Program-made: the position numbers and the translations under genes | Shown: piece after piece, positions 51,250-61,007 of the stretch | Layout of the letters: every line of letters starts with the position of its first letter | How positions within the stretch are numbered: the stretch's first letter is position 1 | Notes under the pieces: generated by a model | The model's database searches: none | Told to the model about the DNA's origin: nothing | What the model saw: the letters and a program-made list of their open reading frames with translations, nothing else | Assembly: GCA_963575745.1 (NCBI GenBank) | Contig: CAUYUJ010001414.1 | Coordinates: 334,270 to 398,269 of the forward strand | Length of the DNA: 64,000 bases | Origin: Prorocentrum cordatum | Taxonomy: Eukaryota > Sar > Dinophyceae > Prorocentrales > Prorocentraceae | Direction of reading: 5' to 3'

Positions 51250-51620
51250 TCCCTTACCATGGGTAGACCATTCCATTCGCCCAGTCGGATGTGGAGCAGG
51301 GCAATGATTCCGAGAGGGTGCGCGATGCATGGTAGAGCACGGCGTCGTAGCAGGGCGTAGAAGAGCACGGCAGAGCGTAGTATGTCAGAGCATGGCGTGG
51401 CGTTGCGTAGTGAATAATTGCATCATAAAATGCATCGCACAGAGGCACATAACAGAAAATGGCATAGGACGGCTTTGAAGATCAAAGCGTTGCAGGGCAT
51501 AGCATGGCGTGGCACGGTGTTGTCAAGCACTGCAAATCCTAGCATTGCAGCTGAAGACAAGGCATCGCATAGCGGAACACCACATAGAGTTGCATTGCAT
51601 TGCATGCCGTGGCGTGGCGC
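51250..51620. repeat. Irregular GCATTGCAT / GTAGAGCACGGC repeats
   Basis: Short degenerate words (GGCGTGGCGTTGCG, GCATGGCGTGGC, ATTGCATTGCATTGCATG). Confidence 0.65.
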
Positions 51621-51647
51621 TGGAAATAATGACGCCAGCGTCGCAGC

Positions 51648-51806
51648 GAGAGCACGATTCGGAACGAGCGGAAGCGTGGATATGAGGCCATGGCTGCAGC
51701 GGGAACACGATTCGGAACGAGCGGAAGCCCGGAAACGAGGCCAGCGCTGCAGCGGGAGCACGATTCGAAAGAAGCGGAAGCCCGAACTTGAGGCCAGCGC
51801 TTCAAC
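51648..51806. repeat. 53-bp minisatellite, three units
   Basis: Units start GAGCACGATTCGGAACGAGC. The unit is not a multiple of three, so it is not a protein repeat. Confidence 0.92.
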
Positions 51807-51959
51807 GAAAGCAACATGTTGAAACAAACACCCATGCGAAAACCGAATTCCCGGGAATCCTATGTGTAAAAAAATGCGCGGAGGGGGGGCGAACATCTCC
51901 CAGGCGTCATCAGAAGAGAGGGAGAGCAGTGTTCACATTGTCATACTGTGTAACTGTGG

Positions 51960-52320
51960 GAGGGAATGGGGAGGGGGAAGGAGGGGGGGGGGAGGGGGGG
52001 GAGGGAGGGGGGGGGGAGGGAGGAGTAGTCGGAGGAGGGAGTGGGGGAGGGAGGAGGAGGGGAGGAGGGAGGAGGGAGGGAGGAGGGAGGAGGGAGGGGA
52101 GGAGGGAGGGAGGGAGCAGGGATGGGGGGAGGAAGGAGGAGGATAGGAAGAGGAGGAGGAGAGGAGAGGAGGAGGAGAGGAGGAGGAGGAAGAGGAGGAG
52201 GGAGGAGGAAGAGGAGGAGGAGGAGGAGGAGGGAGGGAAGATGAGGGAGGGAGGAAGCGAGGGAGGGAGGGAGGAAGCGAGGGAGGGAGGAGGCAGCAGG
52301 AGGCGAGTGAGCTTGAGAAG
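51960..52320. repeat. GGGA/GGAGGGA tract
   Basis: Purine tract with GGAGGGAGG words. Confidence 0.93.
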
Positions 52321-52411
52321 AGGCAGGACACATGCTTCTCTTCCTCCTGGCCCGCCTGCCCCTCCCCCTCCTCATCCTCCTTCTCCCCCTCCATTCTCTG
52401 CCCTCTGTCCT

Positions 52412-52549
52412 GAAGTCGGGCCTGTCCCTCTACAGGAGGAATAAGCAAGAATAGTCCGGGGACGAGTTTTTGTGCCTATTTTTGAATATGTTTGACTATG
52501 TCTTATCTTTCGCCCGACATCCGCCTGCAGGGGGACATGCCCGACCTGG
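52412..52549 (+). mobile_element. Family A TIR element, copy 8, with 9-bp target duplication
   Basis: 138 bp. GAAGTCGGGCCTGTCCCTCT ... GGGGGACATGCCCGACCTGG; CTCTGTCCT at 52403-52411 and 52550-52558. It lies ~150 bp before exon 2. Confidence 0.93.
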
Positions 52550-52698
52550 CTCTGTCCTCCATCCTCTTCGTCCATCCTCTTCCTCTCCTCTTCCTCTCCC
52601 TCTTCTACCCTCCATCCTCTTCCATCCTCCATCCTCCACCCTCCATCCTATTCTCGTCTATCCTCCACCCTCTTCCTCTTCGCCCCCTCCGAGCCGAG

Positions 52699-52842
52699 GC
52701 GGCCGAGCGGCTCCGCTCCGGCGAGGCGCGGCAGGGCTTCGGGCCCGCGCTGCTGCAGCTCGTGGGCAGCGCGGCCGCAGGCCCCGAGATCCGGCAGGCC
52801 GCGGCGCTGTACTTCAAGAACTTCGTGCTGCGGTGCTCCGAG
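52699..52842 (+). CDS. Importin-beta family receptor, exon 2
   Basis: 48 codons beginning AAERLRSGEARQGFGPALLQ after a pyrimidine-rich stretch ending CCGAG. LLQLVGS and IRQAAALYFKNFVLR are the hallmark of the importin-beta N-terminal domain (IBN_N), helix pair one to two. The 3' limit is uncertain: reading is convincing to RCSE at 52842 (next bases GATTTC, a possible GA donor); beyond DFW it runs into a CCT tract. A short piece of protein (~10-20 residues) between this and exon 3 seems to be missing or lies in an unrecognised small exon. Confidence 0.85.
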
Positions 52843-52854
52843 GATTTCTGGCCA

Positions 52855-52950
52855 CATCCACCTCCTCCTCCTCCTCCTCCTCCTCCTCCTCCTCCTCCTC
52901 CTCCTCCTCCCCCTCCTCCTCCTCCTCCTCCTCCTCTCCTCCTCCTCCTC
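52855..52950. repeat. (CCT)n microsatellite
   Basis: Immediately follows exon 2. Confidence 0.95.
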
Positions 52951-53134
52951 GTACTCCAGATTTCGTAATAAAAGGGAGGGGGTCTGGACCCTCCGAACAA
53001 GCCATTTCAGACCTCCCCCGTGGGAGAACCCTCCAAACATCGTCCCCAGACCCCCCCAGGCCCTCCAAGATAGCCTGGAAGAGACCCCCCCCCGAAGTGA
53101 GACCCCCCTCCCTTTATTACGAAATCTGAGGTAC
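52951..53134. mobile_element. Family U TIR element
   Basis: About 184 bp. GTACTCCAGATTTCGTAATA at left and TATTACGAAATCTGAGGTAC at right are inverted; AAAGGGAGGGGGTCT continues the arm, giving ~32 bp. Confidence 0.88.
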
Positions 53135-53147
53135 GGGTACAGCCGAA

Positions 53148-53317
53148 GACCGATTTCTGACCACGTCCACCTCTGGATCCTCGACTCTATGACAGGCCCT
53201 CGGGGGTGGCAGTGGGCAGCTTTTCCTTCCCCTGGGGCGGGGAAGCTGCCCACCTCCACCGCTGGAAACCGCTTTTCGCAGGGCACCTCGGGAAGTGGGT
53301 GTGGTCAGAAATCGGTC
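53148..53317. mobile_element. Family V TIR element
   Basis: GACCGATTTCTGACCAC at 53148 is perfectly inverted at 53301-53317. An inner hairpin GTGGGCAGCTT / AAGCTGCCCAC lies midway. Confidence 0.87.
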
Positions 53318-54224
53318 TCCTATACAGCCAGGACCCCAGGTAAGGGGACCCGGTTAGTGGTAGGGCCCCGGAGCCCCTAAATTGGGCTGCATTCTTCAAC
53401 CAGGTTTGCCGTAGCCGGTGCTTTTTCGGGTGACGGCAGTTCCTGTCAGTGGAACGGGCGGGGGGGCGTCCCCCAGTACACATCACCAAACCAGGTCCCA
53501 CTAAAGCCAGTTCTGCCAACGCCCGAGAGGTACTGCCCTCCCTTCGTTCTCTCCTCTCACGGCCTCCGGGGAGGCCCTCGTCGCCACCGCTGCATTCGCC
53601 TGGGAGTTCTGGTCGGAGCGCACCCCAGGAGAGGTCTGGGGAGTGGCGGTATCGGTACCGTTGGGGTTCCCCAGGTGTTGGCTGGCCGAGGCCTCGGGTG
53701 CGACCGAAAGGGGCAGAGACGGAATGGTCAGGGGAGGAACAGATGCCGATGCCCGATGCCGCCCCTCAGATTTGGGCGCCGCATGTTTTTTCACGCCGGG
53801 CGTCGTCGCCCGTTGCCTGGCTCATAGGCAAGCACAAACCGATCCGGCCCGAGACATGCTGCAGAAGGGTTGGGTCCCAGGTTTCGATCGTGAGATCTTA
53901 CGAAGTTTCGGGTCTTCCGAAAGGGAGAATGCACGAAGAGGAAGAATACACACACCTCAACTCTCGGAGTGCCGCGCAGATTCTTCGGCTGGATCTACAT
54001 CGAAATCTTCGTGAGAACGCATCTCAAGGGCGTTCGCGGTGCGGTCGGTTCGGCTGTGTCGCAGTCGTTTGCGTGCGGTCGGTTCGGTTCGATTCGCACG
54101 GTTGTTGTGTCGTGTCCGCCTCGTTGAGCCCCTCTAAGTGGCTTGCGGCCTCCCGGTTTCTCTGGGCTTCGGTTTCGTGGTTGGTTCGGTCGGTTTTCGA
54201 CCATGCTGTCGCCGTGGACCACCT
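53318..54224. other. Intronic sequence, no gene recognised
   Basis: No clear repeat or coding frame. Confidence 0.4.
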
Positions 54225-54350
54225 GGCATCGCTCGGGCGCGTGCATTTTTTCTCGGCGAGAACCCTCGAGGACCATCCTGGACCACCGAGCAACGAAAGA
54301 ACACGCACGACACCGAAACATGCACGGGAAATGGACGTCCGAGCGACGGC
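54225..54350 (+). mobile_element. Family L TIR element, copy 3
   Basis: GGCATCGCTCGGGCGCGTGC ... AAATGGACGTCCGAGCGACG; inverted ends. Confidence 0.85.
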
Positions 54351-54374
54351 GAGTGGCAGACAGGGGCCCAAGAT

Positions 54375-54512
54375 CGACACCTGCCCAGAGTTCCGCGCGG
54401 ACGGCCCGAGTGGGCACCCGGTGGCCGCGGCGCCGCCTCCGGCCCGCTCCGCGCGCCGAGGGAGGACGGTCCAGCGCCGACCCCAGGAACCCGCGCGGGC
54501 CTTCGCAAGCTG
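54375..54512 (+). mobile_element. Family K element, copy 5
   Basis: GTTCCGCGCGGAC ... CGCTCCGCGCGCCGAGG ... AACCCGCGCGGGCC; decayed. Confidence 0.55.
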
Positions 54513-54579
54513 ATGTGAGTCTCGGTGCTTCGTCTCCTGGAACTATGATGTTCCAACCTATTCTATCGCGGGCCTAAAG

Positions 54580-54765
54580 GTTGACACCAACACCAATATC
54601 GGCGGTGTGCCTCCACCGAGGGAAGAATACCCAGATACCGGTGATGGTGGCAATAGTCTGGCTTCCAAGGTGACCGAAATACTACCACCAACACCGAAAT
54701 CTAGGATCATCTTCCCCCCGTGGAGGCAAACCCCTGTGTTGGTGTTGGTGCCCATTTCCAGGCCT
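54580..54765. mobile_element. Family O TIR element, copy 1
   Basis: Left ACCAACACCAATATCGGCGG then TGTGCCTCCAC; right GTGGAGGCAAACCCCTG then TGTTGGTGTTGGTGCCC, inverted. Interior GGTGATGGTGGCAATAG. Confidence 0.85.
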
Positions 54766-54889
54766 CCAACTTTAGCTTTGATCACCAGAGAGAATTTCGA
54801 GCGCCAGAAGAGCATCCAAAAACTCTAGGAGTTTCACGTGTCGGGCCCTGGGAGACACTCGTCCGACACTGTTTCGACACTCTTTCGAC

Positions 54890-54960
54890 ACTTTTCCGGG
54901 TGCTCGGAATTATTTCTGGGATGTGGTCCTTAAGTACGATGGGAGCAACATAATCTTGGA
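54890..54960 (+). repeat. Family N repeat, copy 2
   Basis: GGTGCTCGGAATTATTTCTG and GTCCTTAAGTACGATGGGAG, parallel to 48690-48756. Confidence 0.7.
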
Positions 54961-55149
54961 GCAACAGCAGGTCCTGTCCATTGTGAACCGGCTTCGGTGC
55001 CGGTGTCGCCACAGACGCCGTCCGCTCGAGAGACAAGCAGCGCCTCCTTGCCCGGCAGCGGCCGCCACCGTCTGCTTTGGACAGCACTGCTGTTGGGCAG
55101 CGCTCTCGACGCGGGACAGTGTCGGAGGCCACGAGGTTGAAGCCATCTA

Positions 55150-55387
55150 GGCCTCCTAGATGGGGTCGGGGTAGATGGGGTCGGAGGATCGCGCCGCATC
55201 GCCGATGCATCCACGATGCATCGGCGATGCGGCTCGATGTGGGGCCCAATTTTCTCCGCGCCGACGTCGTGGATGCACCGCCGACGTCGCCAGTGCATGG
55301 CCGATGCATCGGCGATGCATCGGCGATGTATCGGCGACGCGGCGCGATCCTCCGACCCCATCTACTCGGATCCCATCTAGGAGGCCT
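55150..55387. mobile_element. Family I palindromic TIR element, copy 2
   Basis: Arms GGCCTCCTAGATGGG and AGATGGGGTCGGAGGATCGC are inverted over ~48 bp; the centre holds repeats of GATGCATCGGCGATGC. Confidence 0.9.
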
Positions 55388-55389
55388 CT

Positions 55390-55745
55390 AAGCCAGCACC
55401 GGTAGCGGCGGTGTGCCTCCACCAAGGGAAGACAGAGCCAGGCCTCGAGCATTCCTGCCGCAGTCGTCGGCCGATTCCCCCCCAATGATCAGTGTTGGCG
55501 GTGGGTTGAACGAGCTGCACTTCGACCGCAGTCTTCCCCGCGCGTGTCAACTTTGAATTTTGGGAGGCGGCGGAGAGTCCACTAATTGTTTCCGTCTACC
55601 GTCCCGATCCCGGTGATGGTGGTGATAGCCGGGCTTCTTCGGTGGCCGAAGCACGACCACCAGGACCAGCATCTGGGGTCATCTTCTCCTGGCCAAGGCA
55701 GCTCCCTGTCTTGGTGTAGGTACCCATGTCTAGGCCTCTCGAATC
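55390..55745. mobile_element. Family O element, copy 2, split by family P
   Basis: GCGGTGTGCCTCCACCAAGG at left; GGTGATGGTGGTGATAGCCG resumes at 55613. The ~185-bp gap holds the family P copy. Confidence 0.75.
55470..55580 (-). mobile_element. Family P repeat, copy 2
   Basis: Reverse complement of 9770-9880: shares ACGCGCGGGG[A/G]AGACTGCGG and AACCCACCGCCAAC. Confidence 0.7.
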
Positions 55746-55839
55746 ATACATCTTGAACCGCCTGGGGGATCGCCAAGGCGGTGGTTACGGATGAATCAGA
55801 ACTTGGCGTCGTATTTTGTATGTTCCCATCTCCGTCCCA

Positions 55840-55872
55840 AGGTCCCTCCCAGGGTCCCTCCCAGGGCCCATC
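55840..55872. repeat. GTCCCTCCCAGG tandem repeat
   Basis: Three imperfect 12-bp units. Confidence 0.8.
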
Positions 55873-56255
55873 CTGGCTTGTTTGTCGACGCGGATCTTGC
55901 CGCGGTGACGAGAAGCCTCCAGGAGGTCCAGACGATGTGAAGAACGCACGGGAGGGCCGCCGTTGCCTCGACTGACCCTCCCCCAATGATGGGCGTGCGG
56001 CCCACTTGTCCCGCACTGGTTGCCAGGGGTTGATTGGACAGCTGGCCCTTTTTGATTATATGCAATCAGCGCGCCCGCGCGCAGTGTTCGCGAAGCTTTT
56101 CCGCGGCTTTGGCGATTTTGCCGGAGCGCCCCACGGGTCGGCCGTGGGCTCAGCGGCATCCGCGCATGGCTGCCTGGTGCAGAGATAAGCGAAGGTAATG
56201 CAACCGAATTGGGCTTAACAGCCCTGACACCACGATCCCATGATTGATGACACTT

Positions 56256-56322
56256 AAGTCGTGGTCGTCGTCGTCGTCGTCGACGGCGCCTTCGTCGTCG
56301 TCGTCGTCGTCGTCGGCGTCAT

Positions 56323-56355
<33 letters not shown>

Positions 56356-56420
56356 CCCAGCGTCGACGGCGCCCTCGTCGTCGTCGTCGTCGTCGTCCCC
56401 AGCGTCGTCGTCGTCATCGT
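56256..56420. repeat. (GTC)n / (GGC)n microsatellite
   Basis: GTCGTC blocks around a GGCGGC block, directly upstream of exon 3. Confidence 0.93.
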
Positions 56421-56434
56421 GGGCGCGCCGAGAG

Positions 56435-56569
56435 GCCAGCGCGATGGCCCATGTGGACCGCGAGCCGATCCGGCGCGCGCTGGTGCCGCTCATGGCCTCC
56501 GCCCCGAAGCCCGTGCGCGCCGCGTTGGGCGCGGCCCTGGAGGAGCTAGTGGCGGTCGACTTCCCGACG
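56435..56569 (+). CDS. Importin-beta family receptor, exon 3
   Basis: About 45 codons: AHVDREPIRRALVPLM, PVRAALGAALEELVAVDFPT. In importin-7/8 and CAS/CSE1-type receptors the corresponding segment runs D-R-x-x-I-(K/R) ... L-M ... P-x-x-(I/V)-R ... D-(F/Y)-P, so this is the next HEAT repeat. The 5' limit is approximate (acceptor candidates at GCCGAG 56434 or CCCCAG 56401). The 3' limit ACG|GACTTC is chosen because joining to GACTGG of exon 4 gives DFPTDWPTL, the family pattern; this implies a GA donor, or ambiguity over the shared GAC. Left unspliced, the frame stops at 56584. Confidence 0.78.
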
Positions 56570-56584
56570 GACTTCGGGCAATAA

Positions 56585-57090
56585 AGAGCGGCACGAGCTC
56601 GGAAAAGGCAGTTCGGCTTTTCAAATGTCTTCCTCGGTTTTCGGCAGTTTCACATATTCGGGATGCTTTCCGGCGTTCCGGGGGGGGCCCGGATCGTCCC
56701 GAACGGCCGCCAGAGGCTCGATTGACCCGAAAGCCACCAGCAAACGAGGGGGGGGGGCCTCCTCAGAAGGCTCGGAAAGCCGAAGACACGGACAACTTTT
56801 GAGAGGGCGCGCGGGTTGTTTGAGAATCCCTCTGGTTCCATCCAGCAGGGTGCGCGGCGAGGTCAGAGTTTCTGGGTTCGGGGCAGTTTTCGGGCCCCAC
56901 GTCTGTAACGGAGACGGGGGTGGATCCCGGGGGGTTTGGGGACCGCTTTGGAGTGGAGCTGCCGTCCACCCCCTCTCCTGACCGATGGCCTGGGGTCCTT
57001 CCTAACCCATTCGGACCCTCTGGCCGCCTCTGAGCTGAGCATCGGTCAGGATGTGTTCGTGGAACTTCGAGGGACGAGGGTGGGACTCAG
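56585..57090. other. Intronic sequence, nothing recognised
   Basis: No repeat family or coding frame that I can support. Confidence 0.4.
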
Positions 57091-57252
57091 TCAGGAGGGA
57101 AAGAAACACACAGACACAATTCATCGGCGATTCCCCAGAAAATGTAGGAACATCTGGGAAGTGGGGGGGAAGACAAAAGCCCAGAAGGTGTGGGAAAATA
57201 TGGGGAATCTTTTTGTTTCTGTGTATTTGTTTGTGTGTCCCAGGGCCCCTTG
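57091..57252 (+). mobile_element. Family C element, copy 5
   Basis: GGAGGGAAAGAAACACACAG to TGTGTGTCCCAGGGCCCC. Confidence 0.9.
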
Positions 57253-58099
57253 CGACACGGAGAACTCGCGACGGACGGCTTCGAGCCCTCGGCGGCCCCC
57301 GGGGGCCGGGGGCCCTCGCCTGGCCGTGGGGCCGTCAAGAGACCAAGCTAGGCGGGAGGGGACGCCGGTCCTGTGGAAGTGGTAGGCGAACATTTTTGGG
57401 TTCTGAGCAGTTCGTGGTATGACTATAAGAATGCCGGGACGGTCGGTCCCTGCTCAATTTCGGACTCCCAGATCCCCATCGTTTTCTAGCGCCTCCCTAT
57501 CTCGAGAGCCGATGTGCTTCTGCTGTGCGCTGCTGCTCTTCGGGAGGGCCCGGGCCCAATCGACTGCATCCGCTTGCCTGCTTCATGTTCTGACCTACTT
57601 CTGCCCGCCGACGCGCGTGGCAAACATCACGACGTGGCGTGTCCCGGTTTCTGGGCCGAGGCTCTGCGTATAACCAGGCGGTCGGGGGGCCCTCCGCTCC
57701 GAGTGTCGCTCTCCGCCTGTCCATGGGAGGAGCGCCTCGGAGCCGCGTGGGGGGCCGTCCTGGGCCCGTCGTGGGCCTACGACACGTAAGAGTGGCCTTT
57801 CGCCGGAGTGACCTTCGGTGCGGGCCCAGTGGGGTACCCCGATCACCGATTGCGATGCGACAGGTGCGTCTCGCGCGCTCGTTTTTGGCCCCCCCCCGCG
57901 GCCCCCCAAAGAGCCGCGCACCAAAGGTCACTCTTACCCAGGGTCACTCTTGCGTGCAGTCGAGTGGGGAGAACGCGGGAACACCTTGGAAGCTGCATGG
58001 GTTTGACTCGGTGGTTTGACTCGTGGGGCCGCAGTCGGGGTCCTCCTGGGCCCGCACGGGGCCGCCACCACCAGTTCCTTATCGAAGGAGGAGAGACGC
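57253..58099. other. Intronic sequence, nothing recognised
   Basis: GTGGCCTTTCGCCGGAGTGACCTTCGGTG near 57790 and a related phrase near 57924 (AAAGGTCACTCTTACCCAGG) hint at one more inverted element, not delimited. Confidence 0.4.
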
Positions 58100-58240
58100 C
58101 AAAGCAGAAACTCTTGGCGCTCGTCGCGGATTGCTTTGGATCCTCGCGGAGTTCTTGGATCCGCCCCTGGCGCGCTCCGCGCGCCAGGGAGAGGCGGGTC
58201 CCGCGCGGACCCAAGACGTCCGCGCGGAGCGCCCAGAAGT
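58100..58240 (+). mobile_element. Family K element, copy 6
   Basis: CTTGGCGCTCGTCGCGGA ... GGCGCGCTCCGCGCGCCAGG ... GTCCGCGCGGAGCGCCCAG. Confidence 0.78.
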
Positions 58241-58313
58241 CCGTGCCCGTGGCGCTGTCGTTCTCCTCCCCCGCAGCTCCCGGTTCCTCGAGGGACCGCG
58301 CCTCGAGTTTCTC

Positions 58314-58461
58314 CCCTGACCTTCCAGATAGCTATTTTTTAGCACTGGAGACCTAAAAACCTAAAACACTAAACGAAACAGCCTAAAACCAAGTTGTAGA
58401 ATAGCTCTGGGATAGGTTTTTGCGTCGCGTGCTATTTTTTAGCCCTCCTAGAAGGTCAGGG
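58314..58461. mobile_element. Family G TIR element, copy 1
   Basis: 148 bp. CCCTGACCTTCCAGATAGCT ... AGCCCTCCTAGAAGGTCAGG inverted; AT-rich interior AAAACACTAAACGAAACAGC. Confidence 0.92.
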
Positions 58462-58599
58462 TCCCCGCCCTCCCGCCCCGCGCAGCGGTGCCGCGCGCCG
58501 CGAGAGCCCGCACGGCGCAGCGCGCCGCCGGGGACGCCCCCGCGACGCGCCGAATGGCGTTCCCGGCCTGCCGAGCGGGCGCTCCCGGGGTCCGCGCAG

Positions 58600-58764
58600 G
58601 CCTCTTCCTCCTCCTCCTCCTCCCCCCCCCTCCTCCTCCCCCCTCCTCCTCCTCCTCCTCCTCCTCCTCCTCCCCCTCCTCCTCCTCCTCCTCTCCTCCT
58701 CCTCCTCCTCCTCCTCCTCCTCCTCCTCCTCCTCCTCCTCCTCCTCCCCCTCCTCCTCCTCTGC
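58600..58764. repeat. (CTC)n microsatellite
   Basis: CTC/CCT tract ending CTGCAG at the start of the tandem duplication. Confidence 0.95.
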
Positions 58765-59512
58765 AGGCAGCCGGTTTCGGCCCCGCCGCCGGGCCCATTC
58801 CTCGATACATGGGCGCCTCCGGCGCTGGGAGGCGCCAGGAAAATCAGCTACGTGAGCTGATTCTCAACCCCCCCCTTTGCTATCCCCCCGTTTCGCCCGA
58901 CCCGACTGGCGGCCTGGCGGCGCCTCCGGCGTCGCCCCCTCCGTAGACGCGCTGACGGTGTGTTGGCTGACGGCGAAATATAGGGTACAAACATTGCAGG
59001 AAGGCGTGGCTCGTGGCCAGACCAATTGCAGGAACGCGTGGGGCTCGGGCCGAACGACGGGGGGGGGATTGGGAGGGGGGGGGAAACGAAATCTGCTGCA
59101 GGCAGCCGGTTTCGGCCCCGCCGCCGGGCCCATTCCTCGATGCATGGGCGCCTCCGGCGCCGGGAGGCGCCGGGAAAATCAGCTACGTGAGCTGATTCCC
59201 TGACCTTCCAGGAGGGCTAAAAAATAGCACGCGCCGTAAAAACCTAGCCCAGAGCTATTCTACGTCTTGGTTTTAGGCTGTTTCGTTTAGTGTTTTAGGT
59301 TTTTAGGACTCCAGTGCTAAAAAATAGCTCTCTGGAAGGTCAGGGTTCCCGACCCCCCCCCCTTTCGCCCGACCCGGCTGGCGGCCTGGCGGCGCCTCCG
59401 GCGTCTGCCCCCTCCGTAGACGCGCTGACGGTGTGTTGGCTGACGGCGAAGTGGGAAGCAAACATTGCAGGAAGGCGTGGCTCGTGGCCAGACCAATTGC
59501 AGGAGCGCGTGG
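58765..59512 (+). repeat. ~331-bp tandem duplication
   Basis: Block a (GCAGCCGGTTTCGGCCCCGC ... AAAATCAGCTACGTGAGCTG) at 58765-58865 and 59096-59196; block b (GGCGGCCTGGCGGCGCCTCC ... CCAGACCAATTGCAGGA) at 58893-59041 and 59366-59512. The second unit contains a family G insertion absent from the first. Confidence 0.93.
59197..59345. mobile_element. Family G TIR element, copy 2, inserted in the duplicated unit
   Basis: 149 bp, CCCTGACCTTCCAGGAGGGC ... CTCTGGAAGGTCAGGG, inverted orientation relative to copy 1. The corresponding place in the first unit (58866-58892) lacks it. Confidence 0.94.
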
Positions 59513-59612
59513 TCCATGTTTTCCTGCACCTCGCGGTGTCGTTCTCGTTCGATGCCTGCGGAGCTAGTTGAGATGTGGGAAACGGCGCCGCGTGATCTCC
59601 TACGTTTTGTCA

Positions 59613-59845
59613 GAGCCCCGAATCATCAGGGGTAATTCGGTTCAGGGCTAACTCGGGTTCGTTTTCGGAATTCCGAACCCGAGCTACCCTGGACCCGAGT
59701 TACCCCGGATAATGCGGGCGTCCAGAGCCCCACCATCATCAGGGGCAACTCGGGTCAGGGCTTAACTCGGGCTCCTCCTTCGGGAACCCAAGCCCGAGTT
59801 ACCCCGGACCCGAGTTACCCCGGATAACTCGGGCGCCCGATTTTG
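59613..59845. repeat. ~117-bp tandem duplication of a palindromic unit
   Basis: Two units, each AGAGCCCC...ATCATCAGGGG ... then a CTAACTCGGG / CCCGAG(C/T)TA inverted pair and GACCCGAGTTACCCCGGATA. Confidence 0.9.
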
Positions 59846-59909
59846 CTCTGCGAGAGCCCGGTGTCACAAAAACAGGAGTTCCAACCGCACCGTGCCCAGA
59901 TGGTCTGGT

Positions 59910-60095
59910 ACCGGAGATTTTCGGTAGCGATTTCGACGCACCCCGAATTTCGGTAGCGACCGGATCTTCGTTTGAGGGCGTTGAAATAGCGGATTTCAGA
60001 ACGGTCTGATACCGGTATTGGGCGCTACATTTCGGTATTTCGGTAGCGACCGATCGCTGCGGAGCGCTACCGGAAATTTTCGGTAGCGGACCATC
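59910..60095. repeat. TTTCGGTAGCGA repeats with inverted ends
   Basis: Five scattered copies of TTTCGGTAGCG in a segment bounded by TACCGGAGATTTTCGGTAGC and its approximate inverse. Confidence 0.75.
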
Positions 60096-60309
60096 AGGGT
60101 GAGCCGAGCCCGCCGTCGGCGCGGCCTCGGCCCCCGGAAGCGCTCTCCGCGCGCCAGCGGGGGGGGGGGGAAGGGCAGCGCCGGCGCCCCAGGAGCCCGC
60201 GGACTCTCCAGGGGTTCTGCTCCTCCCGCGGGGGTGTCTCGCATCATGCAGGGACAGGAAACACAGACAGTGAATCGGCGATGTCTGGGAGAATGTGAGG
60301 AATACATCG

Positions 60310-60472
60310 GAGCGTGAATTACCTACCCCGCTTTCGCTTCCAGGCAACACCAAGCCATACCACGCGCCTCCTCGTCAAGCGGCCTGACCAGTACAGGCCG
60401 CAATTTTGCATCGCTTGGTATCTCTTGGAAGCGAGGGTGGTCAAAAGCGAGGTAGGTTTGTTTTCCCCCTAA
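60310..60472 (+). mobile_element. Family B TIR element, copy 3 (nested)
   Basis: GAGCGTGAATTACCTACCCC to GGTTTGTTTTCCCCCTA. Confidence 0.92.
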
Positions 60473-60632
60473 TGCAGTCGGGGCCCTGAAGAAGGAACTT
60501 TTTTCGTTGGGGAGGGGCTCCGTGTTCCTTAAGTGTTTCACGGCTCGCCTCGTATGTTTTTTATCGGAGATCGAAGTTTAACCCATGGAAAAAAGCGGCC
60601 TCGTTCCTTATTTAGGGTTCCTTAGGTCAACG
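60473..60632 (+). mobile_element. Family R element, copy 2 (nested)
   Basis: CAGTCGGGGCCCTGAAGAAGG to TATTTAGGGTTCCTTAGGTC; matches 37552-37712. Confidence 0.88.
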
Positions 60633-60875
60633 CCCCCACTGTATGGCACGTGGGGGGAAGACAGAAACCCAGAACATATGAGAATGATGTGGCAATCCTG
60701 GGATTGATGTGTACTTGTTTGTGTGCCCCTGCGCCCCCTCGTTGCATGCACCGCGCCGCAGTGGCGTATCCCGAGGCGTCGTCGGCCCTCGGCCCAGGAA
60801 CCCAGACCCCCCCCGAGTCGTGACAAACATCACGACGGTAGGTTCCTCCAGATGTTCGGCCTCTGGGGGCCCCTA

Positions 60876-61007
60876 CCCTGACCTTCCAGAGTGCCAACAA
60901 AATAGCACTCCAGACCTATAAACCTATCTGGGCTGCCTCAAACCTCGACAGGAATTAGGACGTCGATGTCCTGGTGCAATTTTTGTTGCTCTCCTGGAAG
61001 GTCAGGG
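60876..61007. mobile_element. Family G TIR element, copy 3
   Basis: CCCTGACCTTCCAGAGTGCC ... CTCCTGGAAGGTCAGGG; interior diverged. Confidence 0.87.

Larger units (their letters stand above)
60246..60742 (+). mobile_element. Family C element, copy 6, split by nested insertions
   Basis: 5' part 60246-60309 (GGGACAGGAAACACAGACAG ...) and 3' part 60645-60742 (GTGGGGGGAAGACAGAAACC ...). Families B and R occupy the gap. Confidence 0.8.
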
